Source: a bacterium
GTDB taxonomy: Bacteria; Vulcanimicrobiota; Vulcanimicrobiia; Vulcanimicrobiales; Vulcanimicrobiaceae
Assembly: GCA_021794175.1 (NCBI GenBank)
Contig: JAJYRI010000002.1
Location: 1-64,000, forward strand
Length of the DNA: 64,000 bases
Reading direction: 5' to 3'
The notes under the pieces: model-generated
The model's database searches: none
What the model was told of the DNA's origin: nothing
The model's input: only the letters and a program-made list of their open reading frames with translations
In this document: positions 47,483 to 57,789 of the stretch, in pieces
How the letters are laid out: each line of letters begins with the position of its first letter
How positions within the stretch are numbered: position 1 is the first letter of the stretch
Made by a program: the position numbers and the translations under genes

Positions 47483-50146
47483 ATGGACGCTCTGCATGCC
47501 CCTCAACCCGATCCCCAAGAGACGCTGGAATGGCGCGAAGCGCTGCGCGGCGTCCTCGCCGCCGAAGGCCCCGAACGCGCTCGCGCGCTGCTCGAAACGC
47601 TCGTCGCCGAGGCGCAAGCCGGCGGCGCACATGTCTCGCTCGGCCTCGAAAGCCCCTACGTCAACAGCATTCCGCCGGAGCGCCAGCCGGCGATGCCGGG
47701 AGACCCCGCCATCGAAGCGCGCCTGCGCCATTACGTGCGCTGGAATGCGATGGCGATGGTCGTTCGCGCGAATAAAACCAGCAGCGAACTCGGCGGACAT
47801 GTCGCGAGCTTCGCTTCGGCTGCGACGCTCTACGACGTCGGCTTCAACCATTTCTTTCGCGCTCCGTCGGATCGCTTCGGTGGCGATATGCTCTTCTTGC
47901 AGGGGCACTCCGCGCCCGGCTTCTACGCACGCGCGTTTCTCGAAGGACGCATCAGCGAAGAGCAACTGCTGAATTTTCGCCAGGAAGTCGACGGGCACGG
48001 ACTCTCCTCGTATCCGCACCCGTGGTTGATGCCGGAGTTCTGGCAATATCCCACCGTCTCGATGGGCCTCGGCCCGATCATGTCGATCTACCAAGCGCGT
48101 TTCATGCGCTATCTCCACGATCGCGAACTGCAAGATAACGGCGACCGCAAGGTTTGGGCGTTCCTGGGCGATGGCGAAATGGACGAGCCGGAATCGCTCG
48201 GTGCGATCTCGCTTGCCGGGCGCGAAAAACTCGACAACCTGATCTGGGTGGTGAATTGCAATCTGCAACGCCTCGACGGACCGGTTCGGGGTAACGGCAA
48301 GATCATTCAAGAGCTCGAACGTTTCTTCAAAGGCGCCGGTTGGAATGTCCTGAAGGTCATTTGGGGAAGCAATTGGGATCCGCTGCTCGCCGCCGACAGC
48401 AACGGCCGCTTGCGCCAATTGATGATGGAGTGCGTCGACGGCGATTATCAAACGTTCAAATCGCGCGACGGGAAATACGTTCGCGAGCAATTCTTCGGCC
48501 GCTATCCCGAAACCGCCGCGATGGTCGCATCGTGGACCGACGAGCAAGTCTGGGCGCTCCAACGCGGCGGCCACGACCCGCTGAAAGTCTACGCAGCGTA
48601 CGCCGCAGCCGCCGCACACAAAGGCGCGCCGACGGTGATCCTCGCCAAGACGATTAAGGGCTACGGCATGGGCGAGGCCGGCGAAGCGCGCAACATCGCG
48701 CATCAAGCGAAGAAAATGGATCTCGAAGAGATGCGCGCCTTCCGCGACCGCTTCTCCATCCCGATCCCCGACGACAAAATCGACGAAATCCCGTTCTTTA
48801 AACCCGATGAAAACTCGGCCGAGATGCGCTACCTGCGCGATCGGCTCGCCGAACAAGGACATCTGCCGCAGCGGCGCCGCAAATCGACCGCGCTCACCGT
48901 TCCCGAACTCAACGCCTTCGAAGCGCAGCTGCAGAGCACCGGTGATCGCGAGATCTCCACCACGATGGCGTTCGTTCGCATCTTAAGCTCGCTGCTGCGC
49001 GATGCCGAAGTCGGCCCGCGCGTCGTGCCGATCGTCGCCGACGAATCGCGCACCTTCGGTATGGAGGGCATGTTCCGCCAACTCGGCATCTACTCGTCGG
49101 TCGGACAGCTCTATCATCCGCAAGATGCCGAGCAGCTGATGTGGTATCGCGAAGATAAGCACGGCCAGATTCTGCAGGAAGGAATCTGCGAAGCCGGTGC
49201 GTTCTCTTCGTGGATCGCCGCCGGTACGGCGTACAGCAACCACAATTTGCCGATGATTCCGTTCTACATCTACTACTCGATGTTCGGTTTTCAACGCATC
49301 GGCGATCTCGCGTGGGCGGCCGGCGATTCGCGCACGCGCGGCTTCCTGCTCGGCGGCACCTCGGGGCGCACGACGCTGAACGGCGAGGGTCTGCAGCATG
49401 AGGACGGGCACAGCCACGTTCACGCCGCCTTCATCCCGAATTGCGTCGCCTACGATCCGACCTATGGGTATGAAGTCGCGGTGATCATTCAGGACGGCCT
49501 GCGGCGCATGCTCGCAGAACAGGAGGACGTCTACTACTACATCACCCTCCTCAACGAGAATTACGCGCATCCGGCGATGCCCGAAGGCGCGCGTGAAGGC
49601 ATCTTGCGCGGTATGTATCTCTTACGTTCGGGTCAAGGCGGCAAGAAAACGCCGCGCGTACAACTCTTCGGCTCCGGAGCGATTTTGCGCGAGGTCATCG
49701 CCGGGGCGGATCTGCTCGAAAAAGATTTCGAGATCGCCGCCGACGTGTGGAGCGTCACCTCGTTTTCGCAGTTACAACGCGACGGCGTCGATGCCCATCG
49801 CTGGAATATGCTCCACCCCGAAGCGACACCGCGACGGAGTTTCGTCGAAGAACGGCTCGAAGGGCACGCAGGGCCGGCCGTTGCGGCGACCGATTATATC
49901 CGCAGTTTCCCGGAGATGATTCGCCCGTTCGTGGGACGCTCGTATACGACGCTGGGCACCGATGGGTTCGGACGCAGCGACTATCGCGCAAAACTACGCG
50001 CCCACTTCGAAGTCGATCGCCGCTACGTCGCACTCGCAGCGCTCAACGCCCTCGCAGCCGAAGGGACGATTCCACGCAAGCGTGCGAGCGAAGCGATCGC
50101 GAAATACTCCATCGCCGCCGACAAACCCAATCCGTTACTCGCCTAA
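47483..50146 (+). CDS. aceE: pyruvate dehydrogenase E1 component, homodimeric type
   Basis: Thiamin-dependent E1 of the pyruvate dehydrogenase complex, 887 residues from the ATG at 47483 (AGGAG 13 bases upstream; ATG at 47453 is an alternative but has no gap after its AGGAG). The thiamin-binding motif is LGDGEMDEPESLG...NLIWVVNCNLQRLDG, with GDG and the distal N. The C-terminal transketolase domain has GTSGRTTLNGEGLQHEDGHS. It is of the AceE type found in proteobacteria and actinobacteria rather than the alpha2beta2 form. Operon with aceF, 30 bases downstream; E3 is not in the window. Confidence 0.96.
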   Translation: MDALHAPQPDPQETLEWREALRGVLAAEGPERARALLETLVAEAQAGGAHVSLGLESPYVNSIPPERQPAMPGDPAIEARLRHYVRWNAMAMVVRANKTSSELGGHVASFASAATLYDVGFNHFFRAPSDRFGGDMLFLQGHSAPGFYARAFLEGRISEEQLLNFRQEVDGHGLSSYPHPWLMPEFWQYPTVSMGLGPIMSIYQARFMRYLHDRELQDNGDRKVWAFLGDGEMDEPESLGAISLAGREKLDNLIWVVNCNLQRLDGPVRGNGKIIQELERFFKGAGWNVLKVIWGSNWDPLLAADSNGRLRQLMMECVDGDYQTFKSRDGKYVREQFFGRYPETAAMVASWTDEQVWALQRGGHDPLKVYAAYAAAAAHKGAPTVILAKTIKGYGMGEAGEARNIAHQAKKMDLEEMRAFRDRFSIPIPDDKIDEIPFFKPDENSAEMRYLRDRLAEQGHLPQRRRKSTALTVPELNAFEAQLQSTGDREISTTMAFVRILSSLLRDAEVGPRVVPIVADESRTFGMEGMFRQLGIYSSVGQLYHPQDAEQLMWYREDKHGQILQEGICEAGAFSSWIAAGTAYSNHNLPMIPFYIYYSMFGFQRIGDLAWAAGDSRTRGFLLGGTSGRTTLNGEGLQHEDGHSHVHAAFIPNCVAYDPTYGYEVAVIIQDGLRRMLAEQEDVYYYITLLNENYAHPAMPEGAREGILRGMYLLRSGQGGKKTPRVQLFGSGAILREVIAGADLLEKDFEIAADVWSVTSFSQLQRDGVDAHRWNMLHPEATPRRSFVEERLEGHAGPAVAATDYIRSFPEMIRPFVGRSYTTLGTDGFGRSDYRAKLRAHFEVDRRYVALAALNALAAEGTIPRKRASEAIAKYSIAADKPNPLLA

Positions 50147-50176
50147 CTCGATTCAAGAGAGAGGAACACGCACACC

Positions 50177-51475
50177 GTGGCTATCGCAGAACTCCGGGTC
50201 CCCGATATCGGTGATTTCAAAGACGTACCGGTCATCGAGGTTCTGGTCAAACCCGGCGACCGCATCGCGCGCGACGCGTCGGTGGTGGTGCTTGAGAGCG
50301 AGAAGGCGTCGATGGAGGTTCCCGCAACTGCGGCCGGCGTCGTCCAAGAAGTGCGTGTGAAACCCGGCGACCGCGTCTCACAGGGAAGCGTCGTGCTGAC
50401 GCTGGAGAGCGACGCTGCTCCGGCGGCTGCGCCTGCTCCGGCTGCTATGCCCGCGACACCGGTAGCGCCGACGCCCGCGCCGCAGCCTATCGCGGCCGCG
50501 CCGGAGCCCGCCGTCGCAGAAGCAGCGCCCGCGCCGCTTCCGATGCCGGCTGCGGCAACGGCGCCGAGCGATACGCCGCTCCACGCCAGCCCGGCGATCC
50601 GTCGCTTCGCGCGCGAACTCGGCGTCGCTCTGCAGAACGTTCGCGGCAGCGGCCCGAACGGGCGCATAACGCGCGAGGACGTGCAGGGGCACGTCAAGGC
50701 GGCACTCGCCGGCGGCGCGGGCACGGGTGCATCGTCGCTCGCCGGGTTGCCGCCGTGGCCGACCCCGAATTTTGCATCGTTCGGCGAGATCGAACGCATC
50801 GATTTACCGCGCATCAAACGCCTCTCCGGGCCGAACCTCCACCGCAATTGGGTGCAGATTCCGCATATCACCAACTACGACGAGGCCGACGTTACCGAAC
50901 TCGAGGAGTTCCGCGAACGGGTCAATGCCGAGCAAAGCAAACGCGGTGGTGCGAAACTGACGATGCTCGCGTTTCTCATAAAGGCGTGCGTGGCCGCACT
51001 CAAGCAGTTTCCCGAGTTTAATTCCTCGCTCGTCGGCGACGGCTTAGTACTGAAGCGCTACTACAACATCGGTTTCGCTGCCGACACCCCCGGTGGGCTC
51101 GTCGTGCCGGTGCTCAAAGGCGCCGACAAACTCGGCCTGCTCGAGATCGCGCAGCGGAGTGCGGATTTGGCGGCGAAAGCGCGCGACGGAAAGTTACCGC
51201 TCGCCGATATGCAGGGCGGGAGCTTTACGATCAGTTCGATCGGCAGCATCGGCGGGACGCAATTCACGCAGATCGTCAACGCGCCCGAAGTCGCGATTCT
51301 CGGTGCGACGCGGGCCGCGATGAAACCGGTTTGGGACGGCGCGGAATTCGTGCCGCGACTCATCCAACCGATTAGCGTCAGCTACGATCACCGCGTCATC
51401 GACGGCGCCGGAGCGGCACGTTTCTTACGCTTCGTCGCCGAGCTCCTCGGCGATTTCAAGCGGATCGCGTTGTAG
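50177..51475 (+). CDS. aceF: pyruvate dehydrogenase E2 dihydrolipoamide acetyltransferase
   Basis: E2 core of the pyruvate dehydrogenase complex, 432 residues, with a single lipoyl domain (Lys43 in SEKASMEVPA), an Ala/Pro linker (residues about 80-140), an E3-binding domain around ASPAIRRFARELGV and the acetyltransferase domain with SYDHRVIDGAGA (His405, Asp409). The single lipoyl domain is fewer than in some proteobacterial E2s. Its 3' end overlaps the convergent WYL regulator by 88 bases. Confidence 0.95.
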   Translation: MAIAELRVPDIGDFKDVPVIEVLVKPGDRIARDASVVVLESEKASMEVPATAAGVVQEVRVKPGDRVSQGSVVLTLESDAAPAAAPAPAAMPATPVAPTPAPQPIAAAPEPAVAEAAPAPLPMPAAATAPSDTPLHASPAIRRFARELGVALQNVRGSGPNGRITREDVQGHVKAALAGGAGTGASSLAGLPPWPTPNFASFGEIERIDLPRIKRLSGPNLHRNWVQIPHITNYDEADVTELEEFRERVNAEQSKRGGAKLTMLAFLIKACVAALKQFPEFNSSLVGDGLVLKRYYNIGFAADTPGGLVVPVLKGADKLGLLEIAQRSADLAAKARDGKLPLADMQGGSFTISSIGSIGGTQFTQIVNAPEVAILGATRAAMKPVWDGAEFVPRLIQPISVSYDHRVIDGAGAARFLRFVAELLGDFKRIAL

Positions 51476-52404
51476 CGACCGGCGATTGCGCGTGCGTGGC
51501 GGACGATTTCGGCACGCACGCTCGGCGGATCGAGCAATTCAACCGAGTCTCCCCACGCGATGGCATTGCGTACCGCCGATCGTTCGCTTGAAAAATAAAC
51601 GCGTACGACGCGTTCATCTTCGGGTTCGACGCTCTCCGTTCGATAGTAACCACAGATCATCCCACGAACGTCTTCGTCGTTAATCCGCACGATCGCCGCA
51701 AATGATGGGCGATCCGAGAGCATGCGTGCGGCTGTTTCGCGCCAGAAAGTCTCCAGCGTGAAAGCGACGTCTCTTTCGAAATGCCGCTCCTCGACACGGA
51801 CCTCAACGATACGATCGACGCGGAAACTTCGGTATCCGGCATCGGTACGCGCGATGACATACCAGACCCCAGCCTTCGAGACGAGGCCGTAGGGTTCGGC
51901 TGAGCGATCGCTCTGCTTTCCCTCGCGGTCCTTATAGCGCAGCCGGATGACGCGATCGTCCCATACGGCACGGCGTAGTAACGATAAGCGCTCGACGGAA
52001 GGATCGTTTTGGAACCAGCGCCGCTGATCGATGTAGATTCGGCCGCGAACGCTTTCGGCAGCGCGGCGCTGTATATCGGAGAGGCCGCCGCGCAATTTCT
52101 CGAGCGCGCGTTCCCCTTTACCGCCGAGCCCGAGATCGGCAACTAATGACGACCCGGTGATGAAGAGCGCTTGAATTTCCTCGTCGCCGAATTGCACGAG
52201 CGCGCGGCGGTAGCCTTCGCTCAATGCAATGCCTCCGTTTGCACCGCGTTCCGCAAAGACCGGTATGCCTGCGGCGGCGAGTGAATCGACGTCGCGATAG
52301 ACAGTACGCTCGGAGATTTCCAATTCCACGGCGAGTTCACGGGCCGTGCGCCGCGGCCGGGCTTGGAGGAGCAACAATAATTCGAGAAGGCGGTCGGCTT
52401 TCAC
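51388..52404 (-). CDS. WYL-domain (YafY-type) transcriptional regulator
   Basis: Regulator of 338 residues. Residues 1-60 form an HTH (ELAVELEISERTVYRDVDSLAAAGIPVFAERG), then the WYL region (residues about 140-235) and a C-terminal WCX part. It is divergent from the VOC gene with a TGACA/TGTCA palindrome between them, so it probably controls that gene and itself. The C-terminal about 30 residues (KSPRSSATKRKKRAAPAPSMTR) overlap the aceF end and are basic. Confidence 0.88.
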   Translation of the reverse strand: MKADRLLELLLLLQARPRRTARELAVELEISERTVYRDVDSLAAAGIPVFAERGANGGIALSEGYRRALVQFGDEEIQALFITGSSLVADLGLGGKGERALEKLRGGLSDIQRRAAESVRGRIYIDQRRWFQNDPSVERLSLLRRAVWDDRVIRLRYKDREGKQSDRSAEPYGLVSKAGVWYVIARTDAGYRSFRVDRIVEVRVEERHFERDVAFTLETFWRETAARMLSDRPSFAAIVRINDEDVRGMICGYYRTESVEPEDERVVRVYFSSERSAVRNAIAWGDSVELLDPPSVRAEIVRHARAIAGRYNAIRLKSPRSSATKRKKRAAPAPSMTR

Positions 52405-52423
52405 TATGCTAGATTTGCAAATA

Positions 52424-52438
52424 TGACAGTATATGTCA
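52424..52438. promoter_or_regulatory. palindromic operator between the WYL regulator and VOC gene
   Basis: TGACA-GTATA-TGTCA, a perfect 5-base inverted repeat with a 5-base spacer, lies 20 bases upstream of the regulator start and 52 bases upstream of the VOC gene start, within an AT-rich patch. It is the only such palindrome in this divergent region. Confidence 0.6.
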
Positions 52439-52489
52439 AGTATCAGCGGCTAGGATAACCGCAAACACCGCCTTTTAGGAGAAAAACCA

Positions 52490-52855
52490 ATGGAGACGAC
52501 TACTTCGACCGCTCGTGCATCCGGGATCGACTGCGTGTGCTATCTCGCAAAAGACTTCAATCGGGCGAAAGTCTTTTACACCGAGGTGCTGGGCTTGCGC
52601 GCCGTCCAAGAAAGCGATAACTGGACCGAATTCGAACTCGCCGACGGCTCTGCGTTCGCCGTCGCGCATATGCCCGATAAATGGTTTCCCTGTGGCGGAA
52701 CGATGTTCGCCGTGCCCGATATCGAGGCGGCTCTCGCGCAGGTTCGCGCTACGGGCGTGACGATCTACAGCGAAATTCAGGACTATCCCCCGTGCCGCAC
52801 GGTTTGGTGCTCCGATACTGAGGGCAATAATTTCGCCCTGCACCAGCGTCGTTAA
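52490..52855 (+). CDS. VOC family (glyoxalase/dioxygenase-like) protein
   Basis: Small soluble protein of 121 residues with the beta-alpha-beta-beta-beta VOC fold: CYLAKDFNRAKVFYTEVLGLR is the typical first helix and strand, FELADGSAFAVAHM the middle strand and CSDTEGNNFALHQ the last metal-binding strand (its Glu is replaced by Asn). TAGGAG precedes the ATG. Control by the divergent WYL regulator is likely. Substrate unknown. Its end overlaps the TMEM175-like gene by 4 bases. Confidence 0.85.
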   Translation: METTTSTARASGIDCVCYLAKDFNRAKVFYTEVLGLRAVQESDNWTEFELADGSAFAVAHMPDKWFPCGGTMFAVPDIEAALAQVRATGVTIYSEIQDYPPCRTVWCSDTEGNNFALHQRR

Positions 52856-53499
52856 GCACCCTCTTCCCGCTCGTGCTCTTTCGGCCGATTCCGGAGGCGA
52901 TTCCAGAGAGCAACCAACAGGCGTCCGCCTCCGCCGTAACCCACGACCATCGCAAGCGGGACCAACGAGAGGTACGCGGGGCCCCTCGTTGCCGCCCAAT
53001 ACGTACCGATCGATAAGAGCGACGCGGAGAGCAGCGCGGAAGCGATGACCCTGACGAGCCGCGCTTTCCCGGCATCGTCGAGAAAGGCGCCGCGCCGACG
53101 ATAGCTGCGCGCCGTCATCGCGGCGTTGAGCACAAAATTTATCGCCAGCGTTGCAAAATACAATTCCGTGCCGATGACGTTGTCACCTAACGTCGCCGCA
53201 TGAGCGCTGATCTGCATGAAGTAGGTCAATAGCGCGACGGTGGCGAGCCAAGCGAAATTTATGAGGATGTTGAGCGTATCCGGATAGAAGACGACGCGAA
53301 AGAGCCGGTAATGCGACCACCACATGAGCGCGACGATCGAAAAGGTAAAGAGATAATAGAGAATCCAAGAGGGATCGCGTACGAGCGCAATCGCGTGGTT
53401 CGGTATTACCAGCCCGAAGGTGAGCTCGGCGAGGCTGAAGCCGATGACGATATCGCAGAAGGCTTCGAGCCGATGGACGAGCTGCTCGTCGCGTTCCAT
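52852..53499 (-). CDS. TMEM175-like potassium channel family protein
   Basis: Membrane protein of 215 residues with about six helices. RLEAFCDIVIGFSLAELTFGLVIP is a variant of the family helix R-x-x-x-F-S-D with Cys in place of Ser, and the second helix pair is WILYYLFTFSIVALMWWSHYRLF. Bacterial TMEM175 proteins work as tetramers that conduct potassium. It lies 5 bases after the ACT gene, so it is the last gene of the hdc run. Confidence 0.75.
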   Translation of the reverse strand: MERDEQLVHRLEAFCDIVIGFSLAELTFGLVIPNHAIALVRDPSWILYYLFTFSIVALMWWSHYRLFRVVFYPDTLNILINFAWLATVALLTYFMQISAHAATLGDNVIGTELYFATLAINFVLNAAMTARSYRRRGAFLDDAGKARLVRVIASALLSASLLSIGTYWAATRGPAYLSLVPLAMVVGYGGGGRLLVALWNRLRNRPKEHEREEGA

Positions 53500-53504
53500 A
53501 ACGC

Positions 53505-53894
53505 CTACAGTGCGGCGTCGCCCAACAGCGCGCGCGCTCGGTCGTTATTATCGGTGCTGATCGCTACCACGGCGAACCCTTCGTCGCGCCGAACGTGATG
53601 GAGCGAGCGGATATTGATCTCTGCATCACCGAGCCTGCGCGAGACCCCTGCGAGCGCACCGGGGCGGTCCTCGATCCGCGCGAGCAACACATCGTCGGTA
53701 ACGGCGGGATGCCCCGCATCGGCGAGGGCGGCGAGCGCCTCATTCTCACGCTCGACTTCGAGCCGAACCAACGCCGCACTGCCATGCGATTCAACGACGA
53801 TCGCGTGAATGTCGACACCGCGAGCGGCGAGAACCTCGGTGATCTCCGCCAGCAGCCCCGGCCGATTCGGAACGATCGCTCTTAGACTTTGCAT
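53505..53894 (-). CDS. ACT-domain protein coupled to histidine decarboxylase
   Basis: Protein of 129 residues with two ACT-type repeats: MQSLRAIVPNRPGLLAEITEVLAARGVDI and DDVLLARIEDRPGALAGVSRRLGDAEINI. ACT domains bind amino acids to control enzymes; the pairing with hdc suggests histidine or a related ligand. It overlaps the hdc gene by 13 bases and is 5 bases before the TMEM175 gene. No catalytic domain is attached. Confidence 0.85.
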   Translation of the reverse strand: MQSLRAIVPNRPGLLAEITEVLAARGVDIHAIVVESHGSAALVRLEVERENEALAALADAGHPAVTDDVLLARIEDRPGALAGVSRRLGDAEINIRSLHHVRRDEGFAVVAISTDNNDRARALLGDAAL

Positions 53895-54994
53895 GCATCC
53901 TCCTTAGCTGACGAGGCGAGTTCGGCGACGAATGCGTCGATCTGGTCGCGTCCCACATTCGGCAACACTACGACGTGCGAAATATCGCCCGCAGTGGCAA
54001 GTTGCCATCGTTGCTGAATCTCCGGAGAGACCCGTGGGAGCACCACCGTGATGGCGTTCGGATTACGCCACGCCGGCACGCCGATTCCCACCAACCGCTC
54101 GACCAGATATTCGGCATTCGCCAACGAACGCGCGAGTCGCTCGCGCAAACCCTTCTCGCCGAGTTGCTGCAGGCGATACCACAGCATCAACGGGGAAAAG
54201 CCGCTCCGCGAACCGGTGATCGTCGTGTCGAGGCTACCGATATAATCGATCGAACGCGCGATGCGCTGCACGTTGTGTTTGCGCGCGATGACGATGCCGC
54301 AGGGGATCGGCGCACCGAGAAATTTATGCCCGCTGATCGCGACCGAATCGGCGCCGTCGGCGAAATCCCATGCCGGCCGCGGTTCGAGATACGCCGCATA
54401 TCCGCCGGCGAGCGCGGCATCGGAATGAATGTAACGCTCGCGAATCGCCATACGGTCCATCATCGCCGCGATGCGCCCGATATCGTCGCGCGCCTCGGTC
54501 ATCGTGGTTCCGATATTTGCAAAAATAATCGGCGGGCGGTCGCGATGGATCTTGAGCGTTTCCAGAAGATCGTCGTAGTCGATCTCTCCGTTACTTTGCG
54601 AGCGAATCGTGATATGCCGCATTCCCAAGAAATGCAGGTTCTTCGAAACGCTGTAATGGGTCGCTTCGGAATAGTAGACGATCCCATCGGGGTGCAGCTC
54701 GCGCGCGAGATAGAGGCCGTAGAGGTTTCCCTCCGTGCCGCCGTTGGTTACGTATCCCCACCAGTCGTCTTGCGGCGCCCGCGTCGCCTCGGCGAAAAAG
54801 GCGACGACTTCACGCTCGCATTCGCGGGTATGTACCCGATAGGTGCTCTGCGCGAACGGATCGCCGATGTTGTTGATCGGGAACTCCAGAAAGCGCTCGA
54901 TCGCGGAGTAATCGAAATCCTTAGCAGCCGGGTAGCCGAGCGAATCTTCATTCGCCGACTTCAGCTCCTCAAATAAACGATCGAGGCGTTCCAT
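53882..54994 (-). CDS. hdc: PLP-dependent histidine decarboxylase
   Basis: Group II decarboxylase of 370 residues that resembles bacterial pyridoxal-phosphate histidine decarboxylases through most of its length: GYPAAKDFDYSAIERFLEF, WGYVTNGGTEGN, HYSVSKNLHFLG, IFANIGTTM, HSDAALAGG and SGHKFLGAPIPCGI with PLP-binding Lys224. The product would be histamine, a proton-consuming step often used in acid tolerance. Only a histamine transporter is missing; the run continues with ACT and a channel-type gene. A related serine or other decarboxylase is possible. Confidence 0.85.
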   Translation of the reverse strand: MERLDRLFEELKSANEDSLGYPAAKDFDYSAIERFLEFPINNIGDPFAQSTYRVHTRECEREVVAFFAEATRAPQDDWWGYVTNGGTEGNLYGLYLARELHPDGIVYYSEATHYSVSKNLHFLGMRHITIRSQSNGEIDYDDLLETLKIHRDRPPIIFANIGTTMTEARDDIGRIAAMMDRMAIRERYIHSDAALAGGYAAYLEPRPAWDFADGADSVAISGHKFLGAPIPCGIVIARKHNVQRIARSIDYIGSLDTTITGSRSGFSPLMLWYRLQQLGEKGLRERLARSLANAEYLVERLVGIGVPAWRNPNAITVVLPRVSPEIQQRWQLATAGDISHVVVLPNVGRDQIDAFVAELASSAKEDACKV

Positions 54995-55035
54995 TCACCG
55001 ATTCCTCGCCTGCGAAGCGCTGCGCTTTGCCGCGC

Positions 55036-57789
55036 TTAGCGTTTCGAGGCCGCGCGTAGCTGGCGGAGGACGTACTGGAGAATTCCGCCATGCCGATAGT
55101 ATTCAGCCTCGTCGGGAGTGTCGATACGCACGCGAGCCTTGAAGTGTACCGACTTCCCGCTCTGCGGATCGGTCGCCTTTACTTGGACCTCCATGCGTGG
55201 CTTCACCCCGCCGGAGATGCCGAGAATCTCAACGATCTCTTCACCGCTTAAGGCGTAGCTGCCGGCGTTTTCGCCGTTGACGAACTCCAACGGCAGCACG
55301 CCCATGCCGATGAGGTTGCTGCGATGGATGCGCTCGAACGACTCGGCGATAACGGCGCGTACGCCGAGCAGTGCCGGGCCCTTCGCTGCCCAGTCGCGCG
55401 ACGAACCCGACCCGTATTCTTTCCCGGCGATAATCACCAGCGGCGTGCCGTCTTTTTTGTAGCGCATCGCGGCATCGAAGATCGACATCTGCTCGCCGGT
55501 CGGCAGGTAGCGCGTCACGCCGCCTTCCACTCCGGGAACCAGAGCATTGCGCAGACGGATGTTTGCAAACGTACCGCGCATCATCACCTCGTGATTGCCG
55601 CGGCGCGCGCCGTAGGAGTTAAAGTCCGCAGGCTCGATACCACGTTCGACGAGATATTTCGCGGCGGGCGAGTTCTTCGCAATCGATCCTGCCGGCGAGA
55701 TATGGTCGGTCGTCACCGAATCGCCGAGGACGGCGAGAACGCGAGCGCCGACGATATCGGTCGTGGCGCCCGGCTCGGCGGGCATGCCCTCGAAATATGG
55801 CGGATTTTTGACGTACTCGGATTTCGGATCCCACGCATACCGCTCGCTTGCGGCAACCGCCAGGTTCGCCCAGTTCGCGTCGCCGCGGAAGACGTCGGCG
55901 TAGCGCGACTTAAACATTTCGTCGGTGACGCATTGCGTGACCACGCGCGCGACTTCTTCGTTCGAGGGCCAAATATCGCGCAGATAGACGGGCTTCCCGT
56001 CGCTGCCGACGCCCAGTGGGTCGACATTGAGATCGATATCGAGGCGACCCGCCAACGCATAGGCGACGACGAGCGGCGGTGAGGCGAGATAGTTCGCCCG
56101 CACCTGTGCGTGAATGCGTCCTTCGAAGTTACGGTTGCCGGAGAGCACCGCGCCGACGAAGAGATTGCGTTCGGAAATCGCTTCGCTTACTTCGCTCGGC
56201 AGCGGGCCCGAGTTGCCGATGCAGGTCGTGCAGCCGTAACCGACGAGATTGAAACCGAGCGCGTCGAGCGAACGCTGTAAATCGGCCTTCGCCAAATAAT
56301 CGGTGACGACTTTACTGCCCGGCGCGAGCGATGTTTTCACCCACGGTTTCTGTTTGAGGCCGCGCTCGACGGCGCGCTTTGCAAGCAACCCTGCCGCGAC
56401 GAGCACCGATGGATTGCTGGTATTGGTGCAGCTGGTAATCGCTGCGATGACGACCGATCCGTCGGTGAGTTCGGCCGGCCCGTCGGCAAGCGCGACGCCG
56501 CCGTTTCCGCCTTCGTTTTGCATGCGCTCCGCACCGCGGGTCGCCGGCGTACGCGTCTTTGCATATTCGGCAAAGGCGCCGTTGAACGACGATTTGACGT
56601 CGCTCAGGCGAACGCGATCTTGCGGACGGCGCGGGCCTGCGAGGCTCGGTTCGACGGTTCCGAGATCGAGCACGAGCGTGTCGCTATACTGCGGCTCGGG
56701 TGCGTCGTCGGTGCGGAAGATCCCCTGCGCGCGCGCGTAGGCCTCGACCAATGCGATATGTTCGGGCGCGCGACCGGTAAGGCGCAGATATTCCAGCGTC
56801 CGATCGTCGATCGGAAACATCGCCACCGTCGAGCCGAACTCCGGCGACATGTTGCCGATGGTGGTGCGGTCGGCGACCGGCAAGCGGCTTAACCCCGTCC
56901 CGTAGAACTCGACGAACTTTCCGACGACGCCCTTTTTACGCAGCATCTGCGTTACGGTGAGCACCAAATCGGTCGCCGTGACGCCTTCGCGAAGCGCACC
57001 TTCGAGTTTGAAGCCGATGACTTCGGGGATCAACATCGTGACCGGCTGGCCTAACATCGCCGCCTCGGCTTCGATGCCGCCGACGCCGAAAGCGAGCACG
57101 CCTAAGCCGTCGACCATCGTCGTGTGGGAATCGGTGCCGACCGCACTATCGGGATACGCCACGGCAGTCGCCGGATCGTAAGCAACCCCGGCACCGCCGG
57201 CTCCGAAGATAACGCGCGCGAGATATTCGATGTTGACTTGATGGACGATGCCGGTATCGGGCGGAACGGCGCGGAAATTCGCGAGCGCGGACTGCCCCCA
57301 TTTTAAGAACGCATACCGCTCGCGGTTGCGCTTGAATTCAATCTCGGCGTTTTGGTCGGCCGCATCGGCGGTGCCGAAGCGATCGACCTGCACCGAATGA
57401 TCGATCACGAGCTCGACCGGCTGCAACGGGTTGATCGCGTTCGGATCTCCGCCCATCGACGCCATAGCGTCGCGCATCGCGGCGAGATCGACGACGCACG
57501 GAACGCCGGTAAAATCTTGTAACAGCACGCGCGCCGGACGGAACGCAATCTCCTTTTCGGAGTGCGTTCGTGGGCTCCATCGTGCGAGCGCCTCGATATC
57601 GGCTTTTGTTACCGAGCGCCCATCCTCAAAGCGAAGAAGATTCTCTAAAAGAATCTTGATCGAGTAAGGTAGCGTCGTGAGATCGGCGAGCCCGGCCTCA
57701 TGCAGTGCGGCGAGGCGATAATAGGTGTAGGATCGGTCGCCGACGCGAAGCGTGTCGACGGCATTAAAGCTTGATGTTTTTGCGCTCAT
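55036..57789 (-). CDS. acnA: aconitate hydratase, AcnA type
   Basis: TCA-cycle enzyme of 917 residues interconverting citrate and isocitrate. Cluster cysteines are visible in the [10 protein letters not shown] segment and [51 protein letters not shown] is the C-terminal swivel domain. The start ATG at 57789 overlaps rnd by 4 bases. Length and motifs are of the AcnA/IRP-like monomeric type. Confidence 0.97.
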   Translation of the reverse strand: MSAKTSSFNAVDTLRVGDRSYTYYRLAALHEAGLADLTTLPYSIKILLENLLRFEDGRSVTKADIEALARWSPRTHSEKEIAFRPARVLLQDFTGVPCVVDLAAMRDAMASMGGDPNAINPLQPVELVIDHSVQVDRFGTADAADQNAEIEFKRNRERYAFLKWGQSALANFRAVPPDTGIVHQVNIEYLARVIFGAGGAGVAYDPATAVAYPDSAVGTDSHTTMVDGLGVLAFGVGGIEAEAAMLGQPVTMLIPEVIGFKLEGALREGVTATDLVLTVTQMLRKKGVVGKFVEFYGTGLSRLPVADRTTIGNMSPEFGSTVAMFPIDDRTLEYLRLTGRAPEHIALVEAYARAQGIFRTDDAPEPQYSDTLVLDLGTVEPSLAGPRRPQDRVRLSDVKSSFNGAFAEYAKTRTPATRGAERMQNEGGNGGVALADGPAELTDGSVVIAAITSCTNTSNPSVLVAAGLLAKRAVERGLKQKPWVKTSLAPGSKVVTDYLAKADLQRSLDALGFNLVGYGCTTCIGNSGPLPSEVSEAISERNLFVGAVLSGNRNFEGRIHAQVRANYLASPPLVVAYALAGRLDIDLNVDPLGVGSDGKPVYLRDIWPSNEEVARVVTQCVTDEMFKSRYADVFRGDANWANLAVAASERYAWDPKSEYVKNPPYFEGMPAEPGATTDIVGARVLAVLGDSVTTDHISPAGSIAKNSPAAKYLVERGIEPADFNSYGARRGNHEVMMRGTFANIRLRNALVPGVEGGVTRYLPTGEQMSIFDAAMRYKKDGTPLVIIAGKEYGSGSSRDWAAKGPALLGVRAVIAESFERIHRSNLIGMGVLPLEFVNGENAGSYALSGEEIVEILGISGGVKPRMEVQVKATDPQSGKSVHFKARVRIDTPDEAEYYRHGGILQYVLRQLRAASKR

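Noticed and set aside
47402..48862. 486-residue minus-strand frame opposite aceE
   Set aside because: Antisense to conserved pyruvate dehydrogenase motifs, no recognisable domain.
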